Positions 57,974-64,000 of a DNA stretch of 64,000 nt are shown here, one piece after another. The position numbers were made by a program, and so were the translations under genes. Source of the DNA: an uncultured Clostridia bacterium (GTDB lineage Bacteria > Bacillota > Clostridia > Oscillospirales > Ruminococcaceae); the NCBI GenBank assembly GCA_947383835.1, contig CANDEV010000007.1, positions 1 through 64,000 on the forward strand, in the 5' to 3' direction. Every line of letters starts with the position of its first letter. The stretch's first letter is position 1. The notes under the pieces were generated by a model that was given only the letters and a program-made list of their open reading frames with translations, was not told the origin of the DNA and ran no database searches.

Positions 57974-58879
57974 ATGGCAAAGAAAAAAGCGCTGGGACAG
58001 GGCTTGGACGCTCTGTTCGGCGATAACGGCAGCGACAGCGGCGAGGGTGCGGTAACTCTCCGTATGTCCGATATAGAACCTAACCGAAATCAGCCCCGTC
58101 AGCAGTTTGACGACGGCTCTATCGCCGAGCTTGCGGACAGTATCCGTCAGCACGGGCTTATTCAGCCTATCGTAGTCCGTCCCATGGGCGCGGCTTATCA
58201 GATAGTTGCGGGCGAACGCCGCTGGCGGGCTTGCAGAATGTTGGGACTTAGCGAGGTCTCGGCGGTGATAAAGGATTTTACCGACGAGGAGACGGCGCAG
58301 ATCGCTCTTATAGAAAACATTCAGCGTGAGGACTTGAACCCCATTGAAGAGGCAATGGCGTACCGTTCCCTTATGGAGGAGTACGGCATGACGCAGGAGC
58401 AGCTTTCAAAGGCGGTAGGGAAGTCCCGTTCGGCGATCGCAAATTCGGTGCGTTTGCTCAATCTCCCCGATACCTTGGTGGATATGCTGAAAAAGAGGGA
58501 AATTTCCGCGGGACAGGCTAAGGCTATCGCGGCTGCCGAAAACGAGGAGGACATGGTTACTCTCGCAAGGGACGCGGCGGCGGGAAAAATCACCGTCCGC
58601 GGCATAGAAAAGGCTGTTGCAAAGGGTGCGGCGGAGGCTGTTTCCGAGGAAAAAGCAAGTCAAGCAAGTCCAGAAGTTACGCAGGAGGAAACTTCTGTCA
58701 CGGAAAACAGCTTTTGCGAAAGCACGCCCTTTATAACCGAAATGCAGATAAGCCTTGAAAAGCATCTGGGAAGAAAGGTGCGAATTTCCTCAAAGGATGG
58801 CGAAAAGGGGAGCATCACCATTGATTTTTATGAGCAGAGCGAGCTGACCGAGATCGCCGATAAGCTTACGATGTATTGA
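57974..58879 (+). CDS. parB: Chromosome partitioning protein ParB (Spo0J)
   Basis: CTP-dependent DNA clamp that loads at parS and recruits condensin. The 301-residue protein has the N-terminal ParA-activating basic stretch (MAKKKALGQGLDALFG), the CTP motif AGERRWRACRML, a helix-turn-helix (MTQEQLSKAVGKSRSAIANS) and a C-terminal dimer domain after a polar linker (about 215-245). It pairs with parA, and its targets are the nearby parS sites. Confidence 0.97.
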   Translation: MAKKKALGQGLDALFGDNGSDSGEGAVTLRMSDIEPNRNQPRQQFDDGSIAELADSIRQHGLIQPIVVRPMGAAYQIVAGERRWRACRMLGLSEVSAVIKDFTDEETAQIALIENIQREDLNPIEEAMAYRSLMEEYGMTQEQLSKAVGKSRSAIANSVRLLNLPDTLVDMLKKREISAGQAKAIAAAENEEDMVTLARDAAAGKITVRGIEKAVAKGAAEAVSEEKASQASPEVTQEETSVTENSFCESTPFITEMQISLEKHLGRKVRISSKDGEKGSITIDFYEQSELTEIADKLTMY

Positions 58880-58942
58880 TAATGCTTTTTGAGTTGAAAT
58901 TATCAGCCATTGCCCCGCAGTCAAAAAAAATTTCCCGAAAAG

Positions 58943-58970
58943 TTGATTTTTCGGAAAAATGTGCTATAAT
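58943..58970 (+). promoter_or_regulatory. Promoter of serS
   Basis: TTGATT (58943-58948), 16 bases, TATAAT (58965-58970). The ~100-base leader has a hairpin CGCAGA/TCTGCG at 59021-59041 but no T-box signature. Confidence 0.6.
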
Positions 58971-59075
58971 ATTATTATACCGATATTCGGGAAAAATATA
59001 AGAAAAGCGCGGAAATTTACGCAGATGATCTTTGTCTGCGATATAATACATAAATATTTTTAGGAGAAATGAATC

Positions 59076-60362
59076 ATGCTGGATATTAAATTTGTTCGGG
59101 AAAATCCCGAAGCCGTAAAGGAAAATATCAGAAAAAAATTTCAGGAAAAAAAGCTTCCCCTCGTTGACGAGGTTATCGCTCTCGATACGGAGCTTCGCGC
59201 CGCAAAAACCGAAGCGGACGACCTTCGGGCAAAAAGAAACAAGGTCTCAAAGGAAATAGGCGGTCTTATGGCGCAGGGCAAAAAGGAGGAGGCGGAAGCC
59301 GCCAAAAAGCAGGTGTCGGAATTTGCCGACCGTCTTGCCGCCCTTGAAGTCAAGGAGACAGAGCTTAGCGAAAAGCTTACCAAAAATATGATGGTGATAC
59401 CTAATATCATCGACCCCTCCGTCCCCGTTGGAAAGGACGATACAGAGAACGTGGAGCTTGAACGCTTCGGCGAGCCTGTTGTTCCCGACTTTGAAGTGCC
59501 GTACCACACCGATATTATGGAGAAGCTGAGCGGCATTGACCTTGACAGCGCAAGAAAGGTGGCGGGCAACGGCTTTTACTACCTTATGGGCGATATTGCG
59601 CGTCTTCACAGCGCGGTAATTTCTTACGCCCGTGATTTTATGATAAACCGCGGCTTCACCTACTGCGTACCCCCGTTTATGATCCGCAGCAGCGTTGTGA
59701 CAGGAGTTATGAGCTTTGCGGAAATGGACGCTATGATGTATAAAATAGAGGGCGAGGACTTGTATCTTATCGGTACCTCGGAGCATTCCATGATAGGCAA
59801 GTACATCGACACTATTGTGCAGGAAAAGACACTGCCCCACACTCTTACGAGCTATTCCCCCTGTTTCCGCAAGGAAAAGGGCGCGCACGGCATTGAGGAG
59901 CGCGGCGTGTACCGCATACATCAGTTTGAAAAGCAGGAAATGATAGTGATCTGCAAGCCGGAGGACAGCATGGAGTGGTTCCACAAGCTTTGGAGGAACA
60001 CTGTCGATCTGTTCCGCTCAATGGATATACCCGTCCGCACAATCGAGTGCTGTTCGGGCGACTTGGCGGACTTAAAGGTTAAGTCCTACGACGTTGAGGC
60101 ATGGTCGCCCCGTCAGAAAAAATATTTCGAGGTGGGAAGCTGCTCAAACCTCGGCGACGCACAGGCAAGGCGGCTGAAGATACGCGTAAACGGCGAGGAC
60201 GGCAAAAAATACTTTGCTCACACCCTTAATAACACCGTTGTCGCTCCGCCGAGAATGCTTATCGCGTTCCTTGAAAACAATCTTTGCGAGGACGGCTCGG
60301 TAAAAATTCCCGAGGTTTTGAGACCTTACATGGGCAACATAGAGAAAATCACGGCAAAATAA
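59076..60362 (+). CDS. serS: Seryl-tRNA synthetase
   Basis: Charges tRNA-Ser (and tRNA-Sec where present) with serine. The 428-residue class II synthetase has the N-terminal coiled-coil tRNA arm (about 30-100), motif 2 with FRKEKGAHG and motif 3 NNTVVAPPRMLIAFLENN. TAGGAG precedes the ATG. serS near the origin is common in Firmicutes. Confidence 0.97.
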   Translation: MLDIKFVRENPEAVKENIRKKFQEKKLPLVDEVIALDTELRAAKTEADDLRAKRNKVSKEIGGLMAQGKKEEAEAAKKQVSEFADRLAALEVKETELSEKLTKNMMVIPNIIDPSVPVGKDDTENVELERFGEPVVPDFEVPYHTDIMEKLSGIDLDSARKVAGNGFYYLMGDIARLHSAVISYARDFMINRGFTYCVPPFMIRSSVVTGVMSFAEMDAMMYKIEGEDLYLIGTSEHSMIGKYIDTIVQEKTLPHTLTSYSPCFRKEKGAHGIEERGVYRIHQFEKQEMIVICKPEDSMEWFHKLWRNTVDLFRSMDIPVRTIECCSGDLADLKVKSYDVEAWSPRQKKYFEVGSCSNLGDAQARRLKIRVNGEDGKKYFAHTLNNTVVAPPRMLIAFLENNLCEDGSVKIPEVLRPYMGNIEKITAK

Positions 60363-60458
60363 TTTTTCGGCAATTAAAATTGCAGGGTAGAGGCGTGCCT
60401 GTATCAGCGCGTCTCTGCCCTGCAAAATCTTTGTCTGCATAATGGGAGTGAATTAGTA

Positions 60459-60863
60459 TCAGTTCCCTGCACAGCCGTGCTTGTCCTCTCCGCAGGAATG
60501 TCCACCGCAGGTATGTCCCTCGCCATGGTCGTGGTGACTGCACATTACGTTGGGGTCGAACACAAGCTTCCCTGCAAGGAAAGCTGCCGCAGCCTCGTCC
60601 GCGCTGCCGCTTACTCCGCCGCAGAGCCTTATGCCAGCCTCGGAAAGAGCGTTCTGCGCTCCGGCTCCGATACCGCCGCAGATGAGGACGTCCACATTAA
60701 GACCCGAAAGCAGTCCTGCAAGCGCGCCGTGACCGCTTCCAACCGCGCTGATTATTTGTTGGTTTGTGATTTTTCCCTCGGCGGCGTCGTAAATTTTAAA
60801 CTGTTCGGAATGTCCGAAGTGCTGAAAAACGTTTCCGTTTTCATATGTTACAGCAATTCTCAT
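60459..60863 (-). CDS. NifX/NifB-like protein with His/Cys-rich tail
   Basis: A 134-residue protein with the dinitrogenase iron-molybdenum cofactor domain (MRIAVTYENGNVFQHFGHSE, then LAGLLSGLNVDVLICGGIGA). The last ~25 residues are rich in histidine and cysteine (SHHDHGEGHTCGGHSCGED) and could bind a metal. No nitrogenase genes are near. Such proteins in clostridia are thought to handle iron-sulfur or other metal cofactors. AAAGGA precedes the ATG. Confidence 0.85.
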   Translation of the reverse strand: MRIAVTYENGNVFQHFGHSEQFKIYDAAEGKITNQQIISAVGSGHGALAGLLSGLNVDVLICGGIGAGAQNALSEAGIRLCGGVSGSADEAAAAFLAGKLVFDPNVMCSHHDHGEGHTCGGHSCGEDKHGCAGN

Positions 60864-60903
60864 GATTTAACAGATCCTTTCTGAATTTATACTTTTCCAG
60901 TAT

Positions 60904-60932
60904 AGTATAGCACAATATTATAAGAAAGTCAA
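60904..60932 (-). promoter_or_regulatory. Promoter of the NifX-like gene
   Basis: Reverse strand: TTGACT (60932-60927), 17 bases, TATACT (60909-60904). Confidence 0.75.
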
Positions 60933-60947
60933 GGCGGAAAGCCTGTA

Positions 60948-61051
60948 ATACTAATCTCCAATTAAAAGTGTAAATAAAAAATCTGCGCAAAACCACACAT
61001 ATCAAAGCTTTTGCTTGATTTTTTATACACTTTTTAATTGGAGATTAGTAT
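60948..61051. repeat. R3 palindromic element, copy 4
   Basis: 104 bases, ends ATACTAAT/ATTAGTAT. It is almost the exact reverse complement of copy 3 at 43257, so it is inserted in the opposite orientation. It fills the gap between divergent genes, just upstream of the NifX-like promoter. Confidence 0.8.
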
Positions 61052-61172
61052 AAAGACATTTCCCTTATCGGCATTATTTGCAAATGTTTGCAAAAAAATT
61101 CAAAAAGGTATTTACTAATTTTAAATTATGTACTATAATTATATATATACCTAATTGAAAAGGAGACTTAGT

Positions 61173-61349
61173 ATGAAAAAAATATCCGATGAAAGAAAAG
61201 AAACTATCGCCTACATCAAAACAGCGGTCCCTATATCCGCAGCATTGGTACTGTTCCTTGTTTCGGCAGGCTTTATCGCTTACAAATTCGTTCTTGCTTA
61301 CCGTCACAACGAGCGCTGGAAGGACTACGATGAGTGCGGATTACAGTAA
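61173..61349 (+). CDS. Small single-pass membrane protein
   Basis: A 58-residue protein (MKKISDERKETIAYIKTAVP) with one hydrophobic helix (about 17-42) and a charged tail. AAAAGGAG seven bases before the ATG supports it. I do not recognise a family. It lies divergent from the NifX-like gene and upstream of the amidohydrolase, from which it is separated by an R2 repeat. Confidence 0.65.
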   Translation: MKKISDERKETIAYIKTAVPISAALVLFLVSAGFIAYKFVLAYRHNERWKDYDECGLQ

Positions 61350-61437
61350 GCAGGGAACGCCCTGCGGCGAGTGTCACCCCCAATGTTAAATACGTGTAAT
61401 TTTTACTTTGCTTCAGCCCCCTCAAGGGGGCGGGGCG
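61349..61437 (+). repeat. R2 repeat
   Basis: AGCAGGGAACGCCCTGCGGC, GTCACCCCCAATGTTAAATA and AGCCCCCTCAAGGGGGCGGG, starting at the preceding stop codon. Confidence 0.75.
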
Positions 61438-61478
61438 GTTTGTTTTATTTAATTTCTTATTTTTAAAGGAACTATTAT

Positions 61479-62636
61479 ATGTTTATTTATAATGCAAAAA
61501 TATACCCTTCGTCAAAATCTGCTGAATTTATACCTCACGGATATGTTGAGGTCGAGGACGGAAAGATCCTCCGCGTGTCGGGGGGTACTCCGATAAAAGT
61601 TACCGAGGAGGATTTGGACGTTCACGGCTTGCGGCTCTATCCGGGCTTTATCGACATTCACACACATATGGGACTTATCGGCGACGGTCAGGGCGCGGAA
61701 GGGGAGGACGTGAACGAGGACAGCGACCCTGTTACCCCTCACCTGCGGACTATAGACGGTCTCTGTCACAGGGACGGCTACTTTGCCGACGCTGTTCGGG
61801 CGGGTGTGACCTGCGTTGTGACGGGCGTCGGCTCAACCAACCCCATAGGCGGAGACCTTATTGCTGTAAAAACAGCGGGACGGTGCGCCGATGAAATGCT
61901 TTTGAAGCGTGTGGGGATAAAATTCGCTCTGGGCGAGAACCCCAAATCCACCTTTGCCGAACGTGATACCACTCCCATAACCCGAATGGCAACGGCTGCG
62001 CTGATACGGGAGGCTCTTTTCAAGGCAAAGCGTTATATGCAGGACAAACAGTCCGCAGAGGAAAACGACGAAGCTCCGCCCGAATTTGACATGAAGTGCG
62101 AGGCTCTTATACCTCTTTTGAACAGGGAAATAAAGGCGCATTTTCACTGCCACCGCGCCGACGACATTTTAACGGCGGTGCGTATCGCAGAAGAATTTTC
62201 TTTGGACTATGTGCTTATCCACTGCACCGAGGGGCATTTTATTTCCGACATTCTGGGGGAAAAAAAGGCGTCCGCAGCGGTGGGTCCGATCATATGCGAC
62301 AGGGGAAAGCCGGAGCTGGCTGGACAAATTCTTGAAAACGCAGCGGAGCTTTCCGCAAAGGGTGTAAAGGTCGCTGTCTGTACAGACCATCCCGAAACGC
62401 CTATTCAATATTTATGCACAAGCGCGGCGTACTGCGTTAAAGCGGGCTTGCCGAAGGAGGAGGGCATAAGAGCGATAACGTCCACAGCCGCGGAGATCGC
62501 GGGGATATCTGACATTACGGGAGATATTGCAGTGGGGCGTAACGCCGATCTTGCGCTTTTGGACGGCGACCCGTTCGATATAATGACTAATGTAAAAATG
62601 ACGGTTATCGGCGGAAAAATAGTCTTTAAAAAATAA
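61479..62636 (+). CDS. Amidohydrolase-family metal-dependent hydrolase
   Basis: A 385-residue TIM-barrel hydrolase with the metal motif DIHTHMG (H61, H63), downstream histidines in AHFHCHRADD and HCTEGHF, and the catalytic aspartate in CTDHPETP. The C-terminal beta domain (DIAVGRNADLALLDGDPFDI) is typical of imidazolonepropionase and isoaspartyl-dipeptidase relatives. The substrate cannot be predicted. It is a single-gene unit. Confidence 0.85.
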   Translation: MFIYNAKIYPSSKSAEFIPHGYVEVEDGKILRVSGGTPIKVTEEDLDVHGLRLYPGFIDIHTHMGLIGDGQGAEGEDVNEDSDPVTPHLRTIDGLCHRDGYFADAVRAGVTCVVTGVGSTNPIGGDLIAVKTAGRCADEMLLKRVGIKFALGENPKSTFAERDTTPITRMATAALIREALFKAKRYMQDKQSAEENDEAPPEFDMKCEALIPLLNREIKAHFHCHRADDILTAVRIAEEFSLDYVLIHCTEGHFISDILGEKKASAAVGPIICDRGKPELAGQILENAAELSAKGVKVAVCTDHPETPIQYLCTSAAYCVKAGLPKEEGIRAITSTAAEIAGISDITGDIAVGRNADLALLDGDPFDIMTNVKMTVIGGKIVFKK

Positions 62637-62659
62637 AACAACAACGATAAATTACCATT

Positions 62660-62758
62660 TATAGCAATCCAACAAAATAATAACCGTATTTGTAGGGGAC
62701 GAGTTTCCCGTCCCGCTGTTTCATAATTGCGGGCGGGGAGACCCCGCCCCTACAAAAG
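62660..62758. repeat. R1 repeat
   Basis: R1 copy after the amidohydrolase: terminus TATAGCAATCC, blocks GGGACGAGTTTCCCGTCCC and GGGCGGGGAGACCCCGCCC. The right terminus has been lost. Confidence 0.7.
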
Positions 62759-62839
62759 ACTGGCGAACCTTTTAGTTTCCTAAAGGGCTTTTGGTAAAAT
62801 GTGCAATAAATAAAAAATACACCAAAAGGAGTAAACAAA

Positions 62840-63682
62840 ATGCGCGAAATATCTGTAAACCAAATAGAAACCACCGTCCGCGACCTGTGCATACAGGCAA
62901 ACCGTTTCCTGCCAAAGTCCCTTGCGGACTGTATCGGCTGCGCGGCAAAAACGGAAAAGTCCCCAACGGGACGCGAGGTGCTTTCCGACCTCGTCCGCAA
63001 CCTTGAAGCCGCGGAGACCGAAAACCTTGCCATTTGTCAGGACACAGGCATGGCGGTGATTTTTCTGGACGTCGGTCAGGAAGTCCACTTCACAGGCGGC
63101 AGCCTTACAGAAGCTATAAATAAAGGAGTTGCGCGGGGTTATACCGAGGGTTATCTCCGCTGTTCCATAGTATCCGACCCATTGGAGCGGGTCAACACGG
63201 GGGACAACACCCCTGCCGTGATCCATACCCGCATTGTGGACGGCGACAAGGTAAATATTTCTGTCTGTCCTAAGGGCTTCGGCAGCGAAAATATGTCCGG
63301 GGTGAAAATGTTCACCCCCTCCGCAAGTATCGAGGATATAGAAAATTTTGTCGCGGACGTTGCCTCAAAAGCGGGCAGCAACCCCTGTCCACCCATGGTT
63401 ATAGGCGTTGGACTGGGCGGCGATTTTGAGTACTGCGCCTACCTTGCGAAAAAGGCGCTGTGCAGGGATATTGCCGAGAAAAATCCGAAAAAGCTTTACG
63501 CGGACATGGAGCAGCGTATTCTTGAAAAGATTAATAAGCTCGGTATAGGTCCTCAGGGCTTCGGCGGGACTACCACAGCCCTTTCCGTTGCCATAGAGCA
63601 GGCTCCGACCCACATTGCGGGACTCCCTGCGGCGGTGAATATCGGGTGTCATGTTACGCGGCACGCTCATGCGGTGATTTGA
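62840..63682 (+). CDS. Class I fumarate hydratase, alpha subunit
   Basis: Iron-sulfur hydro-lyase subunit (N-terminal half of class I fumarases or tartrate dehydratases), interconverting fumarate and malate. The 280-residue protein contains CIQANRFLPKSLADCIGCAA, CQDTGMAVIF, GFGSENMSGVKM and GLGGDFEYC, all family hallmarks. The beta subunit gene, normally next to it, is not downstream: a terminator and a reverse-strand gene follow. It may be elsewhere in the genome. Confidence 0.93.
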   Translation: MREISVNQIETTVRDLCIQANRFLPKSLADCIGCAAKTEKSPTGREVLSDLVRNLEAAETENLAICQDTGMAVIFLDVGQEVHFTGGSLTEAINKGVARGYTEGYLRCSIVSDPLERVNTGDNTPAVIHTRIVDGDKVNISVCPKGFGSENMSGVKMFTPSASIEDIENFVADVASKAGSNPCPPMVIGVGLGGDFEYCAYLAKKALCRDIAEKNPKKLYADMEQRILEKINKLGIGPQGFGGTTTALSVAIEQAPTHIAGLPAAVNIGCHVTRHAHAVI

Positions 63683-63694
63683 GGTTTTTTGTAA

Positions 63695-63735
63695 AAAAAT
63701 TTTCCCCCTGTTTCGGCAGGGGGAAATTTTTATTT
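63695..63735. terminator. Terminator after the fumarase alpha gene
   Basis: AAAATTTTCCCCCTG and CAGGGGGAAATTTTT form a long stem with T runs on both sides. It serves the converging partial gene too. Confidence 0.9.
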
Positions 63736-63740
63736 TAATA

Positions 63741-64000
63741 TCAATAATCAATAATTCTCTTTTTATCTCTGATACTCAAAGCGTCAGTAAGATTAGTAGC
63801 TTTAAATTCATATTCAAAATAATCATTGTCCACTAAAGTTAAATTTTCCGATTGATTTTGCCATTTAAAATGCAGCCAATTAGACCAAGTATCGTCACCG
63901 TCATTATATGTAATTGTAACACCACTGTTAAGGTCGCCCGATTCGATTTTCAGACGGTCGCAGGTTTCATCACCGTTTCCCTCAACAAATCGGTAAACAT
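63741..64000 (-). CDS. Unknown protein, C-terminal part (cut by window edge)
   Basis: The reverse strand is open from the window end to TGA at 63743-63741, about 86 residues (including VEGNGDETCDRLKIESGDLN and WSNWLHFKWQNQSENLTLVD). It reads like a beta-rich, acidic and aromatic protein, perhaps extracytoplasmic. The start lies outside the window and I do not recognise the family. Confidence 0.55.
   Translation of the reverse strand, partial: VYRFVEGNGDETCDRLKIESGDLNSGVTITYNDGDDTWSNWLHFKWQNQSENLTLVDNDYFEYEFKATNLTDALSIRDKKRIIDY

Noticed and set aside
58971..59075. T-box riboswitch before serS
   Set aside because: The leader is too short and lacks the AGGGTGGNACCGCG-type sequence; only a simple hairpin is present.

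Overview
The window looks like the replication-origin region of a spore-forming, low-to-mid GC Gram-positive bacterium, most likely an Oscillospirales/Ruminococcaceae-type clostridium. The evidence is spoVS and spoIIP, Soj/Spo0J/Noc-type ParABS genes, RNase J, GdpP, SerA/SerC, Firmicute gene orders (gdpP-rplI-dnaB, ymdB-spoVS, dnaA-dnaN-yaaA-recF-remB-gyrB-gyrA), strong sigma-A promoters (TTGACA-N17-TATAAT) and AGGAGG ribosome binding sites. The species cannot be fixed from sequence alone. No rRNA, tRNA or CRISPR array was seen.

1-2234: the start of gap (reverse strand), a repeat-filled gap, then rplM-rpsI behind a perfect promoter and a structured leader. 2235-12842: a ~10.6 kb integrative mobilizable element inserted at the 3' end of rpsI. 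It carries a tyrosine integrase, MobV relaxase, SF3 primase-helicase and Xis-like protein, a long non-coding segment with degenerate repeats, a type II restriction-modification system with a controller protein, and an HTH-ImmA protease operon. Paired TTTGGTCTT arm sites lie at both ends, and a short rpsI-end sequence recurs at the right end. 12843-25200: a regulator, SLOG and Fic cluster, rRNA modification genes, an MsmX-type ATPase, a G5/3D cell-wall protein, a MalT-like regulator and a nucleotidyltransferase fused to a degenerate phosphomannomutase domain.

25249-41647: RNase J, a self-contained transcription unit of three tiny ORFs, gdpP-rplI-tfoX_C-dnaB, tilS, ftsH, ymdB, spoVS and the serC-serA operon. 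Flanking ymdB-spoVS are two mirror-image copies of what looks like an uncatalogued type I toxin-antitoxin module. Each copy has a 33-residue hydrophobic peptide and a convergent ~77-nt RNA. The 5' part of each RNA is complementary to codons 3-7 and the start codon of its own toxin, and this pairing covaries between the two copies. A third toxin remnant and two further promoters of the same family lie next to them. This is the most interesting signal in the window.

41761-60362: dnaA, an 838-bp oriC, dnaN-recF-gyrB-gyrA, hpt, a Noc-like ParB, spoIIP, parA, parB and serS. Eight parS or parS-like sites are scattered through the gaps. 60363-64000: a NifX-like protein, a small membrane protein, an amidohydrolase, an unpaired fumarase alpha subunit and a partial gene.

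Intergenic gaps are filled by at least five families of GC-rich or palindromic repeats, here called R1 to R5. One of them is a ~630-bp MITE-like element with ~57-bp inverted termini.
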